A stretch of DNA of 64,000 nucleotides from Phoronis australis (lineage: Eukaryota > Phoronida > Phoronidae): assembly GCA_002633005.1 (NCBI GenBank), contig NMRA01000669.1, positions 20,800 through 84,799 of the forward strand. The letters run 5' to 3'. Below the pieces are notes generated by a model. The model was not told where the DNA came from, did not search any database, and saw nothing but the letters and a program-made list of their open reading frames with translations. Numbering within the stretch: the stretch's first letter is position 1; every line of letters begins with the position of its first letter. The position numbers were made by a program, and so were the translations under genes. Of this stretch, positions 11,185 through 21,324 are shown one piece after another.

Positions 11185-11490
11185 CTGAAAAGAGAATTAA
11201 AAGAAACGCGTTTGAACCAAAGCAAATTTTTTATTCATCTCAAGTTGTTTTGTGAATATTTGAAGATTTTCGTATTGGCCGTGTAAAGGATATCCCAAAC
11301 TTTAGCCATTTTTACAATATTTCACATGTGTCTAGCAAAAGACCAATCCGGGAGCGCATAAATCAGGGTTTACAGTGTATGTGATTGTGTGTTGAATTGT
11401 TTTGAATCCAGTAATTATCATTTGAACACTAATTAATAAAGTGCATTCTGGGAATACTACCCTTCCTCTAAAATTGATTTTGAATAGTAT

Positions 11491-12058
11491 ATTGGGCAGG
11501 CGAAAGAGTTCGGTTATACCGGTGAAGAGTTAAGGAAGTTCAGAGGAGCTCTTGCAGCAGGCCTTGGGGCGTAAAGAGCGCGCCCATAAACGAGAACTGG
11601 AACAGGAAAGGTTTGCACAGGAACAGGCAGAGCGTGCTCATAAACCAGAGCTGGAAGAGGCAGAGCTTGCAAGGGGACAGGCAGAGCTTGCACGGGAACA
11701 AGCAGAGCGGGCCCAAGCTTTTGAGATTGAGAAAGCAGTAGACACTGCAACCTCAGATTGAGTTCAAAGCGACACCGAGTGGTGAGGCTGCAAGCAGCAG
11801 TGTACGTACCAGTCGTCTCAAACTCCCAAGGTTTGACGATTGCGTCGAAGACATGGATGCCTTCCTCGCCCGATTTGAGACGGTTGCCACAAGCCAGAAA
11901 TGGGATAAATCGGAGTGGGTTGTGGACTTGAGTTCATTGTTGACAGGTAAAGGCCTACAGGTGTTCAACAACATGCCGTCCGACCAAATTAACAACTATG
12001 ATCAACTTAAAATAGGCACTGCTGCACAGGTATGAAATAACCGAAGACACCGGGGTTT
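11491..12058 (+). pseudogene. Ty3-like retrotransposon gag, N-terminal part
   Basis: Two frames carry gag-like sequence. First comes a Glu/Gln/Arg-rich coiled coil (11552-11761, AHKRELEQERFAQEQAER type). Then, in another frame, comes a SCAN/capsid-like segment with LPRFDD, MDAFLARFETVA and LSSLLTGKGLQVF (11820-12010). Another frameshift precedes the LLHRYEITED motif at about 12020-12050. The frame is cut at 12058 by the foldback insertion and resumes at 16309 and again at 20281. Capsid proteins of this type build Ty3-like particles. Two frameshifts make this a dead copy. No LTR was recognised. Confidence 0.75.
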
Positions 12059-12918
12059 CCCAGTAAACATGCAGGTACTGGGCCAATACTGACCCTGAAA
12101 TGTCTTCTGTATTGGCCCAATGATGTAGGCCAGTACTGGCCCAATAACATTCTGCACACCTTCCCCGTATTGGCCCCGATACAAGATTGCGGTATCGAGC
12201 CAGTAAAGGACCAGTAAAACGCCATTACTGGGCCAGTACACCAATAACTGGTTTCGGCCCTGTCAAGGGCCAGTATTGACAGACTGTGTTGGCCCAGTAC
12301 AGGGCCATTGATGGGCTCCTATTAAGCCAGCACACTAGCTGTGACTTTCAAGAAGAAAAGACTCTTGTTCTTTAATACTTTTATTACTATGAAACTGCTC
12401 AGGTAAAATACTTACAAAAAATTATGAATTATACAAATAACAACTAAGAAACTAATTATTTTTAACAAAACTGTCTCGGGCTTATTAGTGGACTAGCAGG
12501 TTCACACAGTCTTCACCCTCCCTCCCTGTCTCTAGCGTTTCGGAACATGGTGCCTCTTTTACTATAAAGTTTGCATTAGCATTACTGTGCTCCTTGACCA
12601 CAATCCCTGAAATTAAGCAAAAACTGCTTAGTATCTTTGAGTACAAACTAAAAGACTCCACTATACATTTTCCAGAAAAGTTATGCATAATAAGAATTAC
12701 CTAAAGACACTGCATATCATTCCAACAAGAAACTTATTTGCAATGTATAATCTGCAAGATATAAATGTTTCACTCTTTCTTAACACAAGTATTACAGCTG
12801 GTTGTAGGACTTCAGATTCTTGTAATAAATATTTTCAGAAACGACTTTTTATTCATCCCATTTCTTCCCAAAATGTCTATTGTCTATTTTTTACCATTTT
12901 TAAATTCCTAAAAAATAC

Positions 12919-12949
12919 NNNNNNNNNNNNNNNNNNNNNNNNNNNNNNN
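12919..12949. other. Assembly gap (31 N)
   Basis: The base left of the gap pairs with 19417 and the base right of it with 17474 in the opposite arm. A symmetric left arm would hold 1,942 bases here. Confidence 0.95.
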
Positions 12950-13487
12950 AAAAATTTCATGTGTGCTTCACTGGGTCACTACAGCCGTCCATATCAAATG
13001 CGAAACCCAATAAATTTACACAAAACAAGGGTTCGGCAAACCATGAGCAATTCAAAGGTGTCCTCATCCTCTGTATATAATACTACAAGGTATGACACTC
13101 GGGACAAGGAATGCCACGGGTGGTTCACTACCAGGAGAAAGATATATTGCTCGTGGTTTATAATAAATATAAAATAATTGCAGGCGGTCTGATACACGTT
13201 GTACCAGACGTGCGCAGGCCTCGCATGTGGGCCCATTGCATTGATCACCTGGAAATATTTTTATTTATGCTCGTGGTTTGTTGGACCCCTGTTTTGTGTA
13301 CATTTATTGAGTTTTGTGTTTGATATGGGCGAATCCCGAGTGTCCTATCTTGTAGTATATTGTGTGCCCAATTTGTATTGGCCATTGGCGACGATCAGAA
13401 GCTGAGAACGACTGTGGTATAAATCATGTTTTGTATACTCTTACAGACACTGGCATGGCATGCAAAGCGAAAAAATATGAAACTTAC

Positions 13488-13628
13488 CTGAAATCTGAAG
13501 TTCACTGTGAAAATCCTTCACTATTCTGTTACACACGTTGGTTTCAAACTCTAAACAACTCAAGTGTTCTTCAACGAAAATTTCAAAATGGCGGTTTTTT
13601 TCATGAAGGTCATCTGGTGGAAAGTTTT
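13488..13628 (-). CDS. Spliceable exon inside palindrome arm (outer left copy)
   Basis: Mirror image of 16796-16936, with the same 141-base open exon between a T-rich acceptor (TTTTTTAAAG) and donor CAG|GTAAGT. It is phase 1-1 and encodes 47 residues including PPDDLHEKNRHFEIFVEE and LEFETNVCNRIVKDF. It is either an exon of the element's own lost gene or a captured host exon. I do not recognise the protein. Inner copies are frameshifted. Confidence 0.45.
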
Positions 13629-13955
13629 CTTTAAAAAATAAAATTACAGTGTAATAAAGCTGCTGGTAATTAATTTTTTTATGAAAATTGAAAAGTTTTA
13701 TTGTCACACATCTGATTTTTTTAAAAAACCAAAAGTTTTAGCCTTCCTGTGGGCAAGCATCTAACTGCCCTCTTGTGTTCAAGTCTGTGTTTACTCGTCC
13801 AATACCGGCGAGCCGCTAAGGGAAAGTTCACTGGGTTAATGTCGTGGGGACGGTACTGGGCCATTCGTGGCCCAGAAACGTAAACCGGTATACGGTACAA
13901 GCGTTATCAAGCAACAGAAATCCAGTACTGGGCCAATACTGTCATGTTTACTGGG

Positions 13956-14115
13956 TCCCAGAAACTGCTCTCGGATCAGCAAGTCTCTGAGTCCATCATA
14001 AGTCCGCTCCACCTCCGCCAGTTGTGTCCATCGGTGGAAGAATCTTTTCAGTCTTGCCCCGAATTTGAACACGTTTTCACCCTTTCAGGCTTGGACTCTC
14101 TGAACTTCCCTGGAA
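13956..14115 (-). pseudogene. Inverted copy of the middle gag segment
   Basis: This is the reverse complement of 16309-16468, bounded on both sides by CCCAGTAAACATG-type termini. It encodes the same SCAN-like stretch (LKRFFHRWTQLAEVER). Its presence shows that the inversion-duplication copied host (gag) DNA along with the mobile element. Confidence 0.8.
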
Positions 14116-16308
14116 CCCAGTAAACATGACAGTATTGGCCCAGTACTGGATTTCTGTTGCTTGATAACGCTTGTACCGTATACCGGTTTACGTTTCTGGG
14201 CCACGAATGGCCCTGTAGGCTACCGTCCCCACGACACTAACCCAGTGAACTTTCCCTTAGCGGCTCGCCGGTATTGGACCTGTAAACACAGACTTGAACA
14301 CAAGAGGGCAGTTAGAGGCTTGCCCACAGGAAGGCTAAAACTTTTGATTGTTTTTTTAAACCAGACGTGTGACAGTAAAACTTTTCAATTTTCATAAAAA
14401 ATTAATTACCAGCAGCTGTATTACAGTATAATTTTATTTTTTAAAGAAAACTTTCCACCAGATGACCTTCATGAAAAAACCGCCATTGTGAAAGCTCCGT
14501 TGAAGAACACTCGAGTTGTTTAGAGTTTGAAACCAACGTGTGTAACAGAATAGTGAAGGATATTCACAGTGAACTTCAGATTTCTGGTAAGTTTCATATT
14601 TGTTCACTTTGCATGCCATGCTATTGTCTGTAAGAGTATACAAAACATGATTTATACCACAGACGTTCTCAGCTTCTGATCGTCGCCAATGGCCAATACA
14701 AATTGGGCACACAATATACTACAAGATATGACACTCGAGATTCGCCCATATCAAACACAAAACTCAATAAATGTACACAAAACAGGGGTCCTACAAACCA
14801 CGAGCAATATATCTTTCTCCTGGTAGTGAACCACCCGTGGAATTCCTTGTCCCGAGTGTCATAGTTGTAGTATTCACAGGCGTCCTCAGCTTCTGATCGT
14901 CCCCAATACGCTACATATAATAGTATACTCCAAGGTATGACACTCCCGACCAGAAATTCCACGGGTGCTTCACTTCAGCCGTCCATATCAAACACAAAAC
15001 TCAATAAATTTACACAAAACAGAGGTTCAGCAAACCATGAAGAATTGTCCTTTCTCCCAATACCATTCACGGTGTCCTGTTCCGGCGACTTTGTAAGAAA
15101 TTCGCAGTCAAAGAACAAAAATGTTCACAAAAAACCCCACACACGTCCATCGGCGGCCGCTCGAGGTCAAGGACGGTACGGAAATTGTCGGTTAGTCGCC
15201 TAAAGTCACGATGCCGGTACTTCCGTAACTCACCGGCAATTTCCGTACCATCCTTGACCTCGAGCGGCCCCCGGTGGACGTGTGTGGGGTTTTTTGTGAA
15301 CATTTTTGTTCTTTGACTGCGAATTTCTTACGAAGTCGCAGTAACAGGACACCGTGAATGGTATTGGGAGAAAGGACAATTCTTCATGGTTTGTTGAACC
15401 TCTGTTTCGTGTAAATTTATTGAGTTTTGTGTTTGATATGGACGGCTGAAGTGAAGCACCCGTGGAATTTCTGGTCGGGAGTGTCATACCTTGGAGTATA
15501 CTATTATATGTAGCGTATTGGGGACGATCAGAAGCTGAGGACGCCTGTGAATACTACAACTATGACACTCGGGACAAGGAATTCCACGGGTGGTTCACTA
15601 CCAGGAGAAAGATATATTGCTCGTGGTTTGTAGGACCCCTGTTTTGTGTACATTTATTGAGTTTTGTGTTTGATATGGGCGAATCTCGAGTGTCATATCT
15701 TGTAGTATATTGTGTGCCCAATTTGTATTGGCCATTGGCGACGATCAGAAGCTGAGAACGTCTGTGGTATAAATCATGTTTTGTATACTCTTACAGACAA
15801 TAGCATGGCATGCAAAGTGAACAAATATGAAACTTACCAGAAATCTGAAGTTCACTGTGAATATCCTTCACTATTCAGTTACACACGTTGGTTTCAAACT
15901 CTAAACAACTCGAGTGTTCTTCAACGGAGCTTTCACAATGGCGGTTTTTTCATGAAGGTCATCTGGTGGAAAGTTTTCTTTAAAAAATAAAATTATACTG
16001 TAATACAGCTGCTGGTAATTAATTTTTTATGAAAATTGAAAAGTTTTACTGTCACACGTCTGGTTTAAAAAAACAATCAAAAGTTTTAGCCTTCCTGTGG
16101 GCAAGCCTCTAACTGCCCTCTTGTGTTCAAGTCTGTGTTTACAGGTCCAATACCGGCGAGCCGCTAAGGGAAAGTTCACTGGGTTAGTGTCGTGGGGACG
16201 GTAGCCTACAGGGCCATTCGTGGCCCAGAAACGTAAACCGGTATACGGTACAAGCGTTATCAAGCAACAGAAATCCAGTACTGGGCCAATACTGTCATGT
16301 TTACTGGG
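14116..16308. mobile_element. Inner foldback element, 2.2 kb, self-palindromic
   Basis: Starts CCCAGTAAACATGACAG and ends with its reverse complement. The two halves are inverted copies with a loop of about 25 bases at 15200-15224. Each half holds the GATCAGAAGCTGAG modules shared with the 97-bp hAT-like hairpin, a TGACACTCGGGACAAGGAAT module and a degraded copy of the exon (14447-14586 plus, 15838-15977 minus). Mismatches concentrate in the 100 bases on each side of the loop. Confidence 0.8.
14447..14586 (+). pseudogene. Frameshifted inner copy of the arm exon
   Basis: Aligns with 16796-16936 but is one base shorter and loses its frame after about 10 codons. Acceptor TTTAAAG and donor GTAAGT survive. 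The mirror copy is at 15838-15977 on the minus strand. Confidence 0.55.
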
Positions 16309-16468
16309 TTCCAGGGAAGTTCAGAGAGTCCAAGCCTGAAAGGGTGAAAACGTGTTCAAATTCGGGGCAAGACTGAAAAGATTCTTCCACCGATGGACAC
16401 AACTGGCGGAGGTGGAGCGGACTTATGATGGACTCAGAGACTTGCTGATCCGAGAGCAGTTTCTGGGA
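16309..16468 (+). pseudogene. Ty3-like gag, middle segment
   Basis: Collinear continuation of the gag cut at 12058. It carries a KFRESKPER-type motif, then in the next frame KFGARLKRFFHRWTQLAEVE and GLRDLLIREQFL, typical of SCAN-like retrotransposon capsids. It is bounded by an element end at 16308 and an element start at 16469, and gag resumes at 20281. Confidence 0.8.
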
Positions 16469-19400
16469 CCCAGTAAACATGACAGTATTGGCCCAGTACT
16501 GGATTTCTGTTGCTTGATAACGCTTGTACCGTATACCGGTTTACGTTTCTGGGCCACGAATGGCCCAGTACCGTCCCCACGACATTAACCCAGTGAACTT
16601 TCCCTTAGCGGCTCGCCGGTATTGGACGAGTAAACACAGACTTGAACACAAGAGGGCAGTTAGATGCTTGCCCACAGGAAGGCTAAAACTTTTGGTTTTT
16701 TAAAAAAATCAGATGTGTGACAATAAAACTTTTCAATTTTCATAAAAAAATTAATTACCAGCAGCTTTATTACACTGTAATTTTATTTTTTAAAGAAAAC
16801 TTTCCACCAGATGACCTTCATGAAAAAAACCGCCATTTTGAAATTTTCGTTGAAGAACACTTGAGTTGTTTAGAGTTTGAAACCAACGTGTGTAACAGAA
16901 TAGTGAAGGATTTTCACAGTGAACTTCAGATTTCAGGTAAGTTTCATATTTTTTCGCTTTGCATGCCATGCCAGTGTCTGTAAGAGTATACAAAACATGA
17001 TTTATACCACAGTCGTTCTCAGCTTCTGATCGTCGCCAATGGCCAATACAAATTGGGCACACAATATACTACAAGATAGGACACTCGGGATTCGCCCATA
17101 TCAAACACAAAACTCAATAAATGTACACAAAACAGGGGTCCAACAAACCACGAGCATAAATAAAAATATTTCCAGGTGATCAATGCAATGGGCCCACATG
17201 CGAGGCCTGCGCACGTCTGGTACAACGTGTATCAGACCGCCTGCAATTATTTTATATTTATTATAAACCACGAGCAATATATCTTTCTCCTGGTAGTGAA
17301 CCACCCGTGGCATTCCTTGTCCCGAGTGTCATACCTTGTAGTATTATATACAGAGGATGAGGACACCTTTGAATTGCTCATGGTTTGCCGAACCCTTGTT
17401 TTGTGTAAATTTATTGAGTTTCGCATTTGATATGGACAGCTGTAGTGACCCAGTGAAGCACACATGAAATTTTTGGTCCCGAGTTTCATACTGTGTGGTA
17501 TATTTGTATAGTGTATTGGTTACGATCAGAAGCTGAGGACGTCTGAGTAAAACCACAGGCGTCATCAGCCTCTGAGTCTGACCGCCCCAAATACACTATA
17601 ATACAAAAAGGTCGGACACTCGATTTTTGTGTGAAGTGAAGCACTCATGGAATTACTAGTTCCGAGTGTCATGGCATGCCTTGTGGTAGGCCTGTTATTA
17701 ACGATGATCAGAAGTTGAGGATGCCTGTGATTTACCACAGGTGCGGAGGAAGTTCCCGATGACCCATAAGTTAACTATATTATCAACTGTTCTAAATCCA
17801 AGTAAAATCTGTGTGCACCTCCCTCAGACTGGTATTGCATAAACAGGGATATTCCTGACCACATTTGAACCAGTGTCGTTTGGGTGCCCCTGATGATAAA
17901 AATTATGTCTTTTTCAAAAAGTTGGGTCTGGCAGACTTTGTGTAATTAAGTGGTAACATACTGAGTTAGGGATTTTTTTGGTTTTAAACAAGGTCATTTT
18001 ATAAACCCAGAGTTAAAATACATTCAAAGCGAAATTAAATTATGTAAGCGACACTCAACTAGCATTTCGTGGGCGGACTGAAACAAGAGCTTCGGAATCG
18101 CTTCGGCACTGTTTATGAAAAATCCGGATTTGTATGACAGTGATCTGCCATGAACGTCAAAAAATAATCTTGATTGGCTTCAACGTTTTTGTTTGTAAAT
18201 CACCTCTCGAAGGCAGTTTTAATATGATAAAGTGAAAGAAGGAATTCAAAATTGTTTGGTGTTGATTTCGTTTAGTTCCATGCACATTTGAGTAGAAAAT
18301 ACTAAGCAAACCAATGTTTAAAGTCGAACCTTTATGTTTTAATATGTAGCCCAGTGAGTGACCTCATTGGTGATCGAGGAACAGATAAAGTGAAGTGTCT
18401 GGTTGATATTTACCAGTTTCACGCCAGCATGACTCTATTTGACTTTTTTAAAGTATGATAACAAATAATATTTCTGGCTAAGCAATTGAAAGTAGCTCCT
18501 GAACATCAGTTTTCATGAAACACCTGCTAGTATAGAAAAATTGAGAACATTGCGGGGGGGCGGGTTCATCTTTGATTGAATTTTTTGCTTATTTGCGTAA
18601 CTCTTTTTAAGGATTTCTCCATAAAATTAATTAAGTTCTGAGTTTACATAGCTGATCTAGGAATGACGTGAACTTGAAAATTTGCTTCTGTAGCCAGTTT
18701 CTCCCATGCAAAGTTGCTTTTCCTAAGTTTGAATTCGACCTCCGAAACTGTACTGTGGGGCTTTAAAGATGGTTATGAAGCTCCATCTATTTTTATATGC
18801 CCATTTTACATGTTCTATTTCATTTTAGTTGTTTGACAACGAAACTCCAAATGCCCAAATATCAAAATCCAAAACAATGCAGGCTATTGGTTATCTCATG
18901 AAACGTAAACAATCCCCGTTTTGTTGCTGTGTTTACTTCTTTGACAACATTGCTGACCTTGTGCACGCGCGGCATCATTCAATAGAAGGGGCACTCAGCC
19001 TCATCTCCAAGCCTCAAGATGGTGCTCATCAGTTAAGCCATTTGAGGCTTGGTAATGGGAAATGAAATGTATCAGAATTTTCACAGAAATTGTCAGAATG
19101 TCACAAGTAATTTGGAAATTTTCTGAGAAATAAGTACAACCTTTACTTCAGACAATAACTTAAACAATGCTTTCTGTCGCATGAATGGCTGCAAGGTGAA
19201 AATAATTACCATCTGTCTTTGTTCAATGACGTCAAGGCATCGGTCAATCGTTGTGCAGAAAGTAAGTCCTATAACCAAGCCTCAAATGGCTAAACCCATA
19301 AGCGCCATCTTGAGGCTTGGGGACAAAGTTGAAAAGGTCACATCAGTGTCAATTGTGTGTAAACACAGAGCAAAACCATCAATTGATGCTCATAAGACTT

Positions 19401-20278
19401 TTTGTAAGATTGTGAAGTATTTTTTAGGAATTTAAAAATGGTAAAAAATAGACAATAGACATTTTGGTAAGAAATGGGATGAATAAAAAGTCATTTCTGA
19501 AAATATTTATTACGAGAATCTAAATTCCTACAACCAGCTGTAATACTTGTGTTAAGAAAGAGGGAAACATATATATCTTGCAGATTATACATTGCAAATA
19601 AGTTTCTTGTTGGAATGATATGCAGTGTCTTTAGGTAATTCTTATTATGCATAACTTATCTGGAAAATGTATAGTGGAGTCTTTTAGTTTGTACTCAAAG
19701 ATACTAAGCAGTTTTTGTTCTATTTCAGGGATTGTGGTCAAGGAGCACAGTAATGCTAATGCAAACTTTATAGTAAAAGAGGCACTATGTTCCGAAACGC
19801 TGGAGACAGGGAGGGATGGTGAAGACTGTGTGAAGCTGCCACTCCACTAATAAGCCCGAGACAGTTTTGTTAAAAATAATTAGTTTCTTAGTTGTTATTT
19901 GTATAATTCATAATTTTTTGTAAGTATTTTACCTGAGCAGAGTTTCATAGTAATAAAAGTATTAAAGAACAAGAGTCTTTTCTTCTTGCAAGTCACAGCT
20001 AGTGTACTGGCGTAATAGGAGCCCATCAATGGCCCTGTACTGGGCCAACACAATCTGTCAATACTGGCCCTTTACAGGGCCGAAACCGGTTATTGGTGTA
20101 CTTGCCCAGTAATGGCGTGGTACTGGTCCGTTACTGGCTCGATACCGCAATCTTGTATCGGGGCCAATACGGGGAAGGTGTGCAGAATGTTATTGGGCCA
20201 GTACTGGCCTACATCATTGGGCCAATACAGAAGAGAGTTCAGGGCCAGTATTGGCCCAGTACCTGCATGTTTACTGGG
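16469..20278. mobile_element. Outer foldback-family element, 3.8 kb
   Basis: Begins CCCAGTAAACATGACAG and ends CATGTTTACTGGG, with a GA duplication at 16467-16468 and 20279-20280. From left to right it holds a GGCCCAGTACTGG motif block, the open 141-base exon, hAT-hairpin-like modules (GATCAGAAGCTGAGGACG, also at 17523 and inverted at 17565-17735), and an unassigned stretch at 17740-18940. It then has paired CCAAGCCTCAA/TTGAGGCTTGG hairpins at 19011 and 19271 and a second GGCCAGTACTGG block. The right third matches copy A at 9178-10884. Confidence 0.75.
16796..16936 (+). CDS. Spliceable exon inside palindrome arm (outer right copy)
   Basis: The 141-base open stretch is preceded by a good acceptor (TTTTATTTTTTAAAG) and followed by CAG|GTAAGTTTC. 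Both edges are phase 1, so it could be skipped or inserted without breaking a frame. It encodes 47 residues with PPDDLHEKNRHFEIFVEE and FETNVCNRIVKDFHSEL, hydrophilic and without membrane segments. It occurs in four copies within the palindrome; the two outer ones are intact. It is either the last surviving exon of the element's own gene or a captured host exon. Confidence 0.45.
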
Positions 20279-20280
20279 GA

Positions 20281-20559
20281 GTATGCCATCCTGAGATGTC
20301 TGTATTCCTGAAGGAACGGAAACCGAAGACCTTCAACGAGATGTCCGCCTTTGCTCAACAGTACATGGACGCTCACTGTACTGATCCATTCGGCAAAGGG
20401 TTCGCAAAGAAAGACTTGGGACAGGTGGTCAGACGACAGGGACTGCCAAGCAACACAGAAGAACGAAGGACAGAGACACCTCGTTCGTCAATGATCAGGA
20501 ACAAGAATGACATAAAGAGCCGATATCATAAAGGTGGTTTAAAGTTAAACCTGGTTTAA
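20281..20559 (+). pseudogene. Ty3-like gag, C-terminal capsid segment
   Basis: Resumes the gag exactly after the GA duplication with VCHPEMSVFLKERKPKTF, then an AQQYMDAH motif that closes SCAN-like capsids, then a basic region. No zinc knuckle is seen; a MITE interrupts the sequence from about 20530. Confidence 0.75.
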
Positions 20560-20800
20560 ACTGGACTTAGACCAGGTTTAAAGGTAACAATCATTTCAAA
20601 AAGGTGGTTTTACTTTTAGACCAGTGGTCTAGTGAAACCTGGTTTAACTCCATTTTAGACCGGGTCTACAGGGTAAGTTAGTTTTAATTTCACCAACGAG
20701 GTCTATATTCCTTATACCTGTATTTTAATACAGGTCTAAAGTTAAACTTGGTTTAAAATCTTAAAAGACATTCAACCAGGTTTAACTTTAGACTTGATCA
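20530..20800. mobile_element. MITE built from AACCAGGTTTAA-type repeats
   Basis: Inverted ends (AAAGTTAAACCTGGTTT at about 20536, AACCAGGTTTAACTTT at about 20775) enclose at least five more copies of TAAACCTGGTTTA-like motifs in both orientations. It separates the gag and protease parts of the remnant. Confidence 0.6.
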
Positions 20801-20859
20801 AACCCAGATTTAATACTGTTAAATATGGCAGACTTGCACGATACAGGTGCAATTGAAGG

Positions 20860-21170
20860 ATGCCCGTTTGCGACAGTTACGGCAACGAGACAAAGGTACG
20901 CATGATGAGTGACACTGGATGTAGTAGTGCGGCGGTGAAGACGTCCTAGTCAAAGAAAGCCAACCGAAGGGGAAACAACACATCTGTGTGTTAATAGATG
21001 GGACAGCACGATCCTTTCCCATAGCAAAGATTGAGGTTGATACACCATACTTCGTGGGTGAAACTGAAAAGATGTGTATGCGAACACCAATCTACGACCT
21101 CGTCATAGGGAATGCTTTTGGCATCAGCAAGGAACCTAATCCCAACTGGCAGCGACAAGGTGGTGCGTAA
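20860..21170 (+). pseudogene. Retropepsin (aspartic protease) of the Ty3-like element
   Basis: The active-site motif SDTGCSSAAV is at 20908-20937 and the C-terminal family motif YDLVIGNAFGI follows at about 21096-21130. A stop at about 20948 and a frame change separate the two halves. Retropepsins cleave the gag-pol polyprotein as dimers. Reverse transcriptase does not follow, so the element is 3'-truncated at about 21170. Confidence 0.7.
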
Positions 21171-21259
21171 ATTGTAGGCCTACAGCACCGTCGGTTAGAT
21201 CACTTGATCTAAAACTGAGAATTAAGGATGCGGTAGACATAACCCATTCATGGTCTTAC

Positions 21260-21320
21260 CTGCAGCAGCCAGGGCTAACCCTGCAGTCGCGATAACCACG
21301 TTTGAACTCTGATTACCCAT
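21260..21320 (-). CDS. Start-codon exon of small membrane-protein gene, copy 1
   Basis: Minus-strand exon with acceptor TTTTCAG|CATAATGG (exon begins 21324), ATG at 21318-21320 and donor CAG|GTAAGACC at 21259. The first residues, MGNQSSN, fit an N-myristoylation site (Gly2, Ser6), followed by hydrophobic VVIATAGLALAAA. Twenty codons plus one base leave phase 1, matching the terminal exon at 11069-11184. The paralogous exon at about 53148-53214 conserves the acceptor, the ATG position and about 110 bases of the following intron. The product would be a very small membrane-attached protein of unknown function. Confidence 0.65.
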
Positions 21321-21324
21321 TATG

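Larger units (their letters stand above)
12059..20278. repeat. 8.2 kb foldback palindrome inserted in a gag remnant
   Basis: Left arm 12059-15199 and right arm 15225-20278 are inverted copies around position 15212. Four termini CCCAGTAAACATG, or its reverse complement, divide it into 12059-13955, a 160-base inverted gag piece, 14116-16308, a direct gag piece, and 16469-20278. Two-base duplications are visible: TT flanks 12059-16308 and GA flanks 16469-20278. Arms agree closely, but a cluster of mismatches near the centre shows they are not identical. The N gap lies in the left arm opposite 17475-19416. Confidence 0.85.
11185..21259 (-). other. Inferred intron 2 of small-gene copy 1, filled with mobile elements
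   Basis: Between the matching donor (21259) and acceptor (11185) lie about 10 kb with a Ty3-like remnant, the large foldback palindrome and a 270-bp MITE. A conserved stretch of about 110 bases just inside the donor (21190-21259) also follows the paralogous exon at about 53148, so intron sequence was duplicated with the gene. Confidence 0.5.

Noticed and set aside
12002-12244. Overlapping ORFs rich in GQYWP-type residues (also 20093-20311)
   Set aside because: Produced by repeated GGCCAGTACTGG motifs; low-complexity translation of noncoding repeats.
13362-13634. 90-codon ORF repeated in both palindrome arms as a gene
   Set aside because: It is antisense to the spliceable exon on the other strand, which has proper splice sites; the inner copies keep the ORF only through symmetry.
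14669-14962. 97-codon ORF present identically at 15462-15755
   Set aside because: It reads through hairpin-MITE modules; its identity in both arms reflects the palindrome and not coding constraint.
13420-17735. CRISPR-like repeated motif
   Set aside because: The repeats are in both orientations, irregularly spaced, inside eukaryotic foldback elements, with no unique spacers.
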